In this document: piece after piece, positions 1 to 5,272 of the stretch
Numbering within the stretch: the stretch's first letter is position 1
Layout: every line of letters starts with the position of its first letter
NCBI GenBank assembly: GCA_041476565.1
Contig: JBGOTQ010000286.1
Coordinates: 1 to 10,252, forward strand
Reading direction: 5' to 3'
DNA length: 10,252 nt
From: DATKMG01 sp041476565
Lineage (GTDB): Bacteria > Acidobacteriota > Terriglobia > Versatilivoradales > Versatilivoraceae
Program-made: the position numbers and the translations under genes
The notes under the pieces: generated by a model
Database searches by the model: none
What the model saw: only the letters and a program-made list of their open reading frames with translations
Told to the model about the DNA's origin: nothing

Positions 1-50
1 GTGTTTGTCACGAGCGCCGCCCTGGGTTAATGAACCCGATAACGATTCTC

Positions 51-89
51 CCCGTGCTGGCGTGGGCAGCCTCCCCACGCCAGCACGGG
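51..89. repeat. Perfect 16-bp inverted repeat (hairpin)
   Basis: The arms CCCGTGCTGGCGTGGG (51-66) and its exact reverse complement (74-89) are separated by 7 nt. The stem is very GC-rich and would be stable in RNA or single-stranded DNA. No T-run follows the stem on the outgoing side of either strand, so a Rho-independent terminator is not supported. A REP-like palindrome or a site for a DNA-binding protein are the alternatives. Confidence 0.8.
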
Positions 90-428
90 AAAAATACGAT
101 GACGAATGGGAATCTTTGACCCAGGGCGACGTTCGGCCCCGCCAGGCGCCGGGTGACCGCGGTCACCCACTGGCCCTTATAGGTATTCAGAGCACGGTAG
201 TGCGAACAGAATATGTTAACAGTAGCCGCCACCTTTCTTTCTTCTTTGCTTCTTTTTTCTTTCTTTGTGGAAGCTGTGAATTCTGTGGAAAACGGCTGAG
301 GGCAGGTTACCAGGGGCTGGACAGGAGAACGTTGTTGGGTACAGAGTGGAAAGCACAATACGCAACGTCTGGCTACGAATGAGTTGCCCTCACCATGTGA
401 ATCTCTACCAACTACTATTATCTTATTG

Positions 429-458
429 TTGACATCTACGTATCATGTAGTTTATGGT
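429..458 (+). promoter_or_regulatory. Possible sigma70-type promoter with overlapping imperfect palindrome
   Basis: A perfect -35 hexamer TTGACA (429-434) is followed after 18 bp by TATGGT (453-458), a 4/6 match to TATAAT, in a locally AT-rich patch. The spacer holds an imperfect palindrome, CTACGTATCATGTAG (436-450), which could be an operator. The nearest downstream gene starts at 613, giving a long leader of about 150 nt. The assignment rests only on consensus matching. Confidence 0.35.
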
Positions 459-612
459 TGCTGGTAAGCAGATGAGGGCTCGTCAGAGCTCTGATCTACT
501 GTCACAAAAGGATTCTTTCCCCCATTGGGATAACAAAGAAAAGTCGATACCACAGATACCTGACTGTGAGCCCATGTAGCGTTGTCAGGTTCGTCGAGTT
601 TAGGTGTGTTGG

Positions 613-1167
613 ATGGGATTGAGTCTAGTCAACCTTGACAAGCGTACGCGCCAATTGATGGTGGAAGAGACGGAATTAGAGATGGCCCAAGGCACGCTTT
701 GCTTTAGCCCCCACTTAACGACTGTTGGCCGGAAACTTTACCCCATGGTACTAAGGAAAGCGATTCTTAGTTATGATGAATCGTGGCTGGCTGCCACCTT
801 GCGGGGAGCGGGGCTCGTGGCAACTGTGGAACGCAGAACACTACGAGACGGCAGCGTCACGATGACGATAGGACCCAATCATTCTGTCACGGCTTTTGCG
901 GAAAGAGAATTCAATCGCATTTATTGTTGTGCGCTTTGTGTAAGGGCGATTGTCGATGACATCCCCTACGTTCAGGTCTTTCCTGCAAAGCAAGTCGAGC
1001 GCGCCGGGGTCGAATCAGAGGAGAAGATTGGGCAGCAGATCGAGCCAAGATCCCTTCTTGAGAATCTCAGGACCCTTCGGGGGATTGAACCTGCCCTCGG
1101 GATACCACACGAGTTAGACTCCGGCCTGAGCTTGAGGCTACCGGACTTCAACCCCGAAGTCGGTTAG
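613..1167 (+). CDS. Conserved-looking protein of unknown function (184 aa)
   Basis: I do not recognise a named family. The protein opens with a Leu-Asp-x-Arg-Thr-Arg segment and an acidic stretch (VEETELEM), then a segment resembling short soluble proteins of unknown function from environmental bacteria. There is a cysteine pair plus third Cys (YCCALCVRAI) near the middle and an acidic C-terminal third. No signal peptide or membrane helix is seen. I chose ATG 613 rather than GTG 604 because an AGG-containing stretch (602-604) lies 8 nt upstream and the residues before ATG 613 look non-native. A second gene with a good ribosome binding site begins 57 nt downstream, suggesting a former operon. 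Coding-like composition supports a real gene; the function is unknown. Confidence 0.65.
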   Translation: MGLSLVNLDKRTRQLMVEETELEMAQGTLCFSPHLTTVGRKLYPMVLRKAILSYDESWLAATLRGAGLVATVERRTLRDGSVTMTIGPNHSVTAFAEREFNRIYCCALCVRAIVDDIPYVQVFPAKQVERAGVESEEKIGQQIEPRSLLENLRTLRGIEPALGIPHELDSGLSLRLPDFNPEVG

Positions 1168-1224
1168 ATCATACGACGGAAGGATCTTTGGTCTACATCG
1201 ATATTGGATAAGTAGGAGATCGTT

Positions 1225-1317
1225 ATGTCCGAGAATTTCCTGGATAGTTACTGTCCCGAAACCGCAGGATTGCAGGAAAACTCCCCTCCTCGGCTGAGGA
1301 GGGGATGTGGCGCGTAG
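1225..1317 (+). pseudogene. 5' fragment of a gene interrupted by a repeat element
   Basis: An excellent ribosome binding site, GGAG at 1215-1218, lies 6 nt before ATG 1225. The frame begins MSENFLDSYCPETAGLQ, which reads like a natural N-terminus. From about position 1277 the frame runs into the palindromic repeat, and translation ends at TAG 1315-1317 after 30 codons, the last dozen encoded by repeat sequence. The likeliest reading is a gene downstream of the 613-1167 gene, whose body was lost when the repeat inserted or the locus rearranged. A genuine small ORF ending in repeat sequence is possible but less likely. The family is not recognisable from 17 residues. Confidence 0.5.
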
Positions 1318-1444
1318 CGCCGCAGGGGTGGTGGGAGTTGCCGCAATACCGATAGTGGCTTGGCCTTTCCAGGATTGTTCGAACCACCCCGCCGCGGCCA
1401 GTGGCTGCGGCTGCCCCTCCTTATCCAAGGAGGGGAGCCTTTTT
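1277..1444. repeat. Palindromic interspersed repeat with hairpin ends (MITE/REP-like)
   Basis: The ends are inverted copies: CTCCCCTCCTCGG (1281-1293) against CCAAGGAGGGGAG (1425-1437), matching at 12 of 13 positions. A-rich (1277-1280) and T-rich (1440-1444) bases flank them. Each end also folds on itself: CCCCTCCT/AGGAGGGG with a 6-nt loop (1283-1304) and CCCCTCCTT/AAGGAGGGG with a 4-nt loop (1414-1435). The interior is GC-rich and has no gene. From memory, this architecture resembles short interspersed repeats common in several environmental phyla. It truncates the gene starting at 1225 and lies 26 bp from a second palindromic element. Confidence 0.75.
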
Positions 1445-1470
1445 GCTGAGTGTTGCGACAGAAACTAGCT

Positions 1471-1533
1471 AGGGGGATTTTCATGATTCCCCCTTTGAAG
1501 GGGGCAAGGCCTTCAGGCCTGTGGGGGATGTCC
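1471..1533. repeat. Second short palindromic element abutting the intI remnant
   Basis: The core is the palindrome CCCCCTTTGAAGGGGG (1489-1504), followed by GGCC-TTCA-GGCC (1508-1519) and a GGGGGAT block (1523-1529). A GGGGGAT block also lies at the left (1472-1478). The pattern of stacked small hairpins is typical of non-coding interspersed repeats. About 40 bp to its right the integrase homology stops, so this element, or the rearrangement that brought it in, probably removed the catalytic part of the integrase gene. The boundaries are approximate. Confidence 0.6.
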
Positions 1534-1571
1534 CTGTGGCGATGTGAAAAGGTCGTGATTCGGTCTTTATC

Positions 1572-1955
1572 CACCTCCTCCCAGGTCATCACGACCGAGA
1601 CGTTGGCCTTCTTGTCGATGCGAACGGCGTAGATGGATCCATCCTTGGACAGGCTCAGCACTCGCTTGTAGAGAAAAACGAGCACGTTCATGGCCTGGTT
1701 CTGTATGGCGGGCGCGACATTCCTGTCCACTGCCAGATGCGTGAGAAAGGCTTCGACCTTCGGTTCTGGCGGCATCAAATCTTCGTGGCACCGCATGTTG
1801 TGGAAATGAACGAACCGGCCAATCTAGTCGGCATAGGATCGCTCGGTGTGGATGGAATAGTGGTGAAGGCGGAGGAACTGTCGGACTTCATCAATGAGTC
1901 TGGGTTGTTGACCCCAGACCGGGGCGGGCACAGCATTTTGCTCCAGAAGAGGCAC
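1572..1955 (-). pseudogene. intI: Integron integrase remnant, N-terminal part only, with in-frame stop
   Basis: Read on the minus strand, the frame gives RLIDEVRQFLRLHHYSIHTE, then SYAD, a TAG stop (1826-1824), IGRFVHFHN, and further on VEAFLTHLAVDRNVAP, QNQAMNVLVFLYKRVL and KKANVSVVMTWEEV. This matches the N-terminal SAM-like core-binding domain of IntI tyrosine recombinases, where the typical sequence is HYSIRTEQ-YVDWIRRFI and EVEAFLTHLAV. The stop replaces the conserved Trp (TGG to TAG). After MTWEEV the homology ends and repeat-related sequence follows, so the catalytic Arg, His and Tyr and the IntI-specific patch are all absent. The start is uncertain: GTG 1955 or GTG 1931; an in-frame TAA lies further upstream. 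It points away from the cassette array, as intI normally does relative to attI. It cannot make an active integrase. Confidence 0.85.
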
Positions 1956-2089
1956 GCTGTTCAGGTGATAACAGGTAATGGACAAATGGGCCCGAGAATT
2001 CAAAATTTATCGCATGATCAAGGCAGGATTGCCTGTTAATCAATGGGTGGGTTGCTATCCTATGATTTTGGGAAAAAGGCTCGTTTGAG
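1956..2089. other. Gap between intI remnant and first cassette; expected attI position
   Basis: An integron has attI here, between intI and the first cassette gene. The probable crossover is in GTTTGAGATGG (2083-2093), because the attC at the end of this first cassette has the R''-like box CATCCCAAC, near the reverse complement of that start (CATCTCAAAC). The match is imperfect and the GTTRRRY rule is not met, so attI is placed by context only. I see no convincing cassette promoter and only a weak AAGG (2076-2079) before ATG 2090. Confidence 0.35.
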
Positions 2090-3007
2090 ATGGAAAATGC
2101 AGAAAGCATAAAAGACCAAGGATTCGATTACAGCTTAATAAGAGACAAGCTTCTCTCCATTATTGAAGCAACAGCAAACAAGCTTGAGCGGGAGTGGCCA
2201 CAGAGGTATTCAGCAGTTGACAGTGCCCGAATATTCTTTGTTGTTACTATTCGAATTGCCATAAACACCTACAAGACTATTACTTACATTTGCGCCGATT
2301 TGCCTGAAGACTTTCGGCGTGACAAGAAGTTCAGTCTCTCTATTCCCGCATTGAATCGCACAATTTTAGAAAATATCATGACACTGCTGTTTGTTCTTGA
2401 AGACATGCAGCAGAGAATGGAATGGTTCTATAAATCAGGTTATCGAGAATGGAAGGAAGCACTAGGACGGTACAAGCGGGATTATGGCCTGTATCCAGAG
2501 TGGCAGGACTTCATAAATCACCTCAAAGCGTTTGTAATTAATCCTCCTGGCTTTATTGGTCTAACTTCGGCTGAAATTGCTGACACAGACAAGAGAATAG
2601 AATATTGGCCGAATCCTGGCAAAATGCCAAAGTATATTAGACAAAAGCGCCCAGCATCTGCAACGACCGATCATCTCAGGTTTTTGAACGATTGGTTCTA
2701 TAAAGCGCTTTCCGGTCAATCTCACTTGAGTTTGCATGGATTCGCAGAAAGAGGAAAGTTCTTTACAAAAGAAGTTATGATCAACACATTCGGCGAGAAT
2801 GCGGATGCAGTAATGGAGAAAGACCTAGAGAGATTTCGCAATGATCAGATTTGGTTATCAATAATATTAATGCTTGCGTTGGCATCGGAGATGGAAATGC
2901 ATTTTCGGATTGGCTTGGACCAAAGACTCATATACTTGTGGACTCTCATTGTCGGCTGTAATGACCAAGCAAAAGATCTATATGATAGACGATACAAAAT
3001 TCTATAG
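2090..3007 (+). CDS. Cassette 1: DUF5677/HEPN-like helical protein (305 aa)
   Basis: This is a largely alpha-helical soluble protein. An Arg-x-x-x-Glu helix (NRTILEN, residues 89-95) is followed by a region with RMEWFYKSGYREW (109-121), and a later YKALSGQSHLSLHG segment (204-217) precedes a hydrophobic helix (residues 253-268). This order (conserved R..E helix, Trp/Phe-rich stretch, Tyr..Leu-Ser..His) resembles DUF5677-type proteins, which have a HEPN-like fold. Many HEPN relatives are RNases in toxin or defence systems, but no R-x4-6-H motif can be pointed to with confidence, so RNase activity is not claimed. Codon use is clearly AT-richer than in neighbouring genes, fitting a separate origin by cassette capture. 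ATG 2090 lies just inside the putative cassette boundary. It is probably a lone gene in its cassette. Confidence 0.75.
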   Translation: MENAESIKDQGFDYSLIRDKLLSIIEATANKLEREWPQRYSAVDSARIFFVVTIRIAINTYKTITYICADLPEDFRRDKKFSLSIPALNRTILENIMTLLFVLEDMQQRMEWFYKSGYREWKEALGRYKRDYGLYPEWQDFINHLKAFVINPPGFIGLTSAEIADTDKRIEYWPNPGKMPKYIRQKRPASATTDHLRFLNDWFYKALSGQSHLSLHGFAERGKFFTKEVMINTFGENADAVMEKDLERFRNDQIWLSIILMLALASEMEMHFRIGLDQRLIYLWTLIVGCNDQAKDLYDRRYKIL

Positions 3008-3020
3008 CATTGTGCGGAAG

Positions 3021-3250
3021 GCATCCCAACTGGCGGCTTCACCGGATGGCCGCAAAAGGCGCGGCCACCGGTGAGCCAAGTTGTTGAGTCTGTAGGAAAA
3101 GCCCTTTTGGCGAGCGAGAGCAAGATTCTCGGGGGTCACTAAACCCTTCCCAAGCATGAGATCGTCGATTGTAGGGCATTCTGTGGGGTCTTTTTTTTCA
3201 CATTTCACCCAAGGATCTGCTTGGAGACTTTTCCTACAGACTCGTTAGCG
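3021..3250 (+). other. attC1, recombination site of cassette 1, interrupted at its R' core
   Basis: R'' is CATCCCAAC (3022-3030). It is followed by an imperfect inverted repeat: TTCACCGGATGGCCGC on the left (3038-3053) against GCGGCCACCGGTGAGCC on the right (3061-3077), with AAAA near the tip. Reading both arms outward gives AAC-TGGCGG..TCACCGG and AAC-TTGGC..TCACCGG, with extra bases on one side, as in attC sites where extrahelical bases set strand choice. The site should end GTTAGCGC, but GTT at 3083-3085 is separated from GTTAGCGC (3244-3251) by a 158-bp element. The left junction GTTGAGT still fits the GTTRRRY core rule. Confidence 0.8.
3086..3243. mobile_element. attC-inserted 158-bp element with terminal inverted repeats, copy A
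   Basis: The ends are perfect 16-bp inverted repeats, GAGTCTGTAGGAAAAG and CTTTTCCTACAGACTC. GTT stands directly outside both ends (3083-3085 and 3244-3246), consistent with a 3-bp target duplication of the attC crossover triplet. The interior contains a T8 run and no complete gene. On the minus strand a frame reads TECPTIDDLMLGKGLVTPEN, but the three replacements I found between the copies in that frame (Ala/Thr, Gly/Asp, Ser/Phe) all change the amino acid, so it is not obviously a maintained peptide. It may be the edge of a parent transposase gene. Size and structure fit a MITE; the parent IS family is not identified. Confidence 0.8.
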
Positions 3251-3254
3251 CACA

Positions 3255-4919
3255 ATGAATAGATTCTACAGATTGCTCGCATACGGATACCTGCCAAAGG
3301 AACTGCCGCCGATATTCAGCAGCAGGGCGTTTGCCAGCGCGACTTACACTGTAGCCGACCCCGGCAGGCTAGCCGGCAAGAAATGGCAGCGGGCCACCCA
3401 GTACTTGCTTCAGCAGAAACCCCACTACAAGCGAAGGCTCGATCTCCTTTGTCCGCATGCGATGCTGAAGCAAGCACACCTGATTGCGGACAACTACACC
3501 CAGTTGTCTCGAGCATTTACGCATGTGGATGGCAACTGCAGTTGCCCAGCATTCAATCGCAAAACGAAATTCCAGCGGGCTGTCCGACAATACGCCATCG
3601 GCATTGGGTACACCAAGCGGAGGCTGTCTCTGCGTGCGAGATTTCCGTTGATTCTCAAGCTGGACGTCAAGAACTATTATCGGTCTGTCTATACTCACTC
3701 AATTCCATGGGCCATTCATGGAAAGAAGTATGCGAAGACTCATCTCAAGGAGAACATCGTCGGCAATCTTCTAGACCGGGCATTCCAACAGGGTCAAGAT
3801 GGCCAGACAATCGGTATCCCGACGGGACCGGACACTTCCTTTGTCGTTTCAGAGATTCTGCTCTGTCGGATCATTGAGGGGCTGGTGAAACGACGTGTGA
3901 TTCGGTCCGATCGCTTTGTTCGCTATTATGACGATATAGAGTATGGATGCGAAACCGAGGAAGAAGCGCACCGCGTTCTCACAGGATTTGAGGATGCGCT
4001 GCGTTCATATGAGTTGGAGACCAACCCGGAAAAAGTGCAAATTCTTGCAGGACCAAAGCAGCTCGACAGTCCTTGGCGCATTCGACTACGCAATCTCGAG
4101 TGGGAAAAGGAAATCAAGGCGGATCGGCTTATCGAGGTGTTTTCCGGCGTTGCGGAGGTCGCGGAGCAGTACCCTCACGACCATGTGTATCGGTACTTCC
4201 TGCGCTCAATGCGGACCTGCCTCGTCCATGAAACGGCATGGCCTGTGTTTGAAAAGATATTGCTGGCGATTTTCCAAGATAATAGGGGTGACGCCAAAGA
4301 GGTTTACGAGCAGTTCCTCTCGTATCGGTTCTTGGGCTGTCATCTCAATCAGAAGGCGATAAGGGAAGCAATTGACAGGAAGATCGCTGGCCAGTTGAGG
4401 CGGGGAGTAACATCAGAACTTTCGTGGGCGATCTATGGTTACATGACGCTTGGACTCCGCCCAACAAAGGACATTTTGCTCAAGGTTTTTGAGCGGGGTG
4501 ACGTCCCATCGCGCGTTCTTGCCGCGAAAATGGCAACCGACGCGGGCATTTCTTTCCGTACGGAGGTTACCGATTGCGCACGCGACTGGGATGTGGATGT
4601 CCTGAATTCGCCAGAGTGGTTGCTTGCCTACGAAGTAATGGTTCACCAATGGCAACGGAAAGGTGTCCGAGTTCCTCTGCCATCGGAGAATCGAGCCCTC
4701 TACGAACTGCTTGCTGACAAGGACGTTTCCTTTCTGGATGAACCCGTTCTCTCTGCCACTGAAGTGCCCAGCGCGTTTAGAAAGGCAAGAGACAAGAAGG
4801 AACCAGACGCTTTGGAACCCGATTTGCCGGAGATCCTGGATTTCATCGCTAAAGACAAAGTCGAGAAGGACACTGCTGACGAAGCAGTGGCAGATGCGTC
4901 CGATTCAGGCAATGAATGA
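3255..4919 (+). CDS. Cassette 2: reverse transcriptase of the UG/Abi (DRT-like) defence type (554 aa)
   Basis: This is an RNA-dependent DNA polymerase, probably a phage-defence reverse transcriptase. Visible motifs are an N-terminal GYLPKELPPIF (11-21), typical of unknown-group/DRT enzymes; motif A, KLDVKNYYRSVYTHSIPWA (135-153, Asp137); motif B, QTIGIPTGPDTSFVVSE (184-200); catalytic YYDD (224-227); and a motif D-like ETNPEKVQI (255-263). Residues ~290-520 are helical and repeat-like, resembling the alpha-solenoid of Abi/DRT proteins, with an acidic tail. All metal-binding Asp residues are present, so it should be active. It lacks maturase, group II intron RNA and retron features. ATG 3255 lies 8 nt after the G/TT cassette boundary with no Shine-Dalgarno, leaving no room for a non-coding RNA between boundary and start. 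The exact DRT class cannot be fixed by eye. Expression probably depends on upstream readthrough. Confidence 0.92.
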   Translation: MNRFYRLLAYGYLPKELPPIFSSRAFASATYTVADPGRLAGKKWQRATQYLLQQKPHYKRRLDLLCPHAMLKQAHLIADNYTQLSRAFTHVDGNCSCPAFNRKTKFQRAVRQYAIGIGYTKRRLSLRARFPLILKLDVKNYYRSVYTHSIPWAIHGKKYAKTHLKENIVGNLLDRAFQQGQDGQTIGIPTGPDTSFVVSEILLCRIIEGLVKRRVIRSDRFVRYYDDIEYGCETEEEAHRVLTGFEDALRSYELETNPEKVQILAGPKQLDSPWRIRLRNLEWEKEIKADRLIEVFSGVAEVAEQYPHDHVYRYFLRSMRTCLVHETAWPVFEKILLAIFQDNRGDAKEVYEQFLSYRFLGCHLNQKAIREAIDRKIAGQLRRGVTSELSWAIYGYMTLGLRPTKDILLKVFERGDVPSRVLAAKMATDAGISFRTEVTDCARDWDVDVLNSPEWLLAYEVMVHQWQRKGVRVPLPSENRALYELLADKDVSFLDEPVLSATEVPSAFRKARDKKEPDALEPDLPEILDFIAKDKVEKDTADEAVADASDSGNE

Positions 4920-4948
4920 GTTGCGCTAACAAGCGGTGCCCGGCATCC

Positions 4949-5042
4949 GGCCCGAGTCCCGGTTTCCTCGGCCGCTGGCGCGCCTCGGGAACCGGGACTC
5001 GGCCAATCTCCCTGATAACCAGCCCCTGGGTCCGTTATCAGG
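4949..5042. repeat. Two strong hairpins inside the attC2 loop, just after the reverse transcriptase
   Basis: Hairpin one pairs CCGAGTCCCGGTTTCC (4952-4967) with GGGAACCGGGACTCGG (4987-5002), with one mismatch, and extends outward through GGCC/GGCC with a bulge. Hairpin two pairs CCTGATAAC (5011-5019) exactly with GTTATCAGG (5034-5042), and its loop can close further through CCAG/CTGG. They start 29 nt after the reverse transcriptase stop codon. They could be the variable terminal structure of the attC, a transcription terminator (though no T-run follows) or a structured RNA. Only the pairing is directly seen. Confidence 0.7.
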
Positions 5043-5070
5043 ATAGATTCGCCGGTCACCCCGGGGCGTT

Positions 5071-5229
5071 GAGTCTGTAGAAAAAGTCCTTTTGGCGAGT
5101 GAGAGCAAGATTCTCGGGGGTCACTAAACCCTTCCCAAGCATGAGATCGTCGATTGTAGGGCATTCTGTGAGGTCTTTTTTTTCCACATTTCACCCAACA
5201 ATCTGCTTGGGGACTTTTCCTACAAACTC
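5071..5229. mobile_element. attC-inserted 159-bp element with terminal inverted repeats, copy B
   Basis: This copy is about 94% identical to copy A, differing by roughly eight substitutions and one inserted C after the T8 run. Its terminal repeats GAGTCTGTAGAAAAAG and CTTTTCCTACAAACTC each carry one change from copy A, so they no longer match perfectly. GTT flanks both ends (5068-5070 and 5230-5232), and orientation relative to the attC is the same as in copy A. The attC sequences around the two copies are otherwise unrelated, so they are not explained by duplication of one interrupted attC. It separates the reverse transcriptase cassette from the helicase cassette. Confidence 0.8.
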
Positions 5230-5272
5230 GTTAGGTGTGGGGGCACTCCCCGCGTAACGGAATGAGGACATC

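Larger units (their letters stand above)
1..612. other. Non-coding stretch with hairpin, pyrimidine tract and possible promoter
   Basis: No reading frame here resembles a protein I know. The two overlapping frames on opposite strands over the first ~380 bases have low-complexity, Ser/Arg-rich translations with no recognisable domain. The visible contents are a short palindrome at 24-37 (GGGTT, 4-nt loop, AACCC), a long perfect hairpin at 51-89, an almost pure pyrimidine tract at 232-266 broken only by G248, and an AT-rich patch around 410-460 with a promoter-like pair of hexamers. It may be the decayed end of an older gene or mobile element, but nothing identifies one. Confidence 0.5.
4923..5237 (+). 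other. attC2, recombination site of cassette 2, interrupted at its R' core
   Basis: R'' is GCGCTAAC (4923-4930), exactly complementary to the start of its own cassette, GTTAGCGC. The L''-like box GGTGCCCGGC (4935-4944) pairs with GCCGGTCACC (5051-5060) with one mismatch. CCGGGGC then leads to the crossover GTT (5068-5070). The site should continue into GTTAGGTG, but a 159-bp element separates the two (right GTT at 5230-5232). Without the insertion the site is about 155 bp, at the long end for attC, because its loop (4945-5050) carries two further strong hairpins. Confidence 0.8.

Noticed and set aside
5..382. Overlapping open frames on both strands at the left end (125 aa and 116 aa)
   Set aside because: Low-complexity translations, no recognisable domain, no ribosome binding site, and they run through a long hairpin and a pyrimidine tract.
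1636..1662. TCCTTGGACAGGCTCAGCA inside the intI remnant resembling a common interspersed palindrome (TCCTTCGACAAGCTCAGGA type)
   Set aside because: The integrase alignment keeps its normal length across it (RVL...GSIYAVR), so no insertion is needed; the likeness may be chance.
1248..1796. 182-aa minus-strand open frame taken as one intact gene
   Set aside because: Only its first ~75 codons match IntI; the rest translates the palindromic repeats. It is a chimera of pseudogene and repeat sequence.
3002..3208. Minus-strand 68-aa frame covering the attC-inserted element
   Set aside because: The copies differ by amino-acid-changing substitutions in this frame and copy B has a shift near the T8 run, so a maintained peptide is unlikely; it may be a transposase relic.
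3008..3254. Retron-type msr/msd RNA upstream of the reverse transcriptase
   Set aside because: The upstream sequence is attC1 plus the mobile element, and the same element lies before the helicase gene, so it is not specific to the RT.
5191..5229. ACCCAAC in copy B (5193-5199) as an R'' box giving the element its own attC
   Set aside because: Copy A has ACCCAAG at the same place, and the box does not complement the element's start GTTGAGTC.
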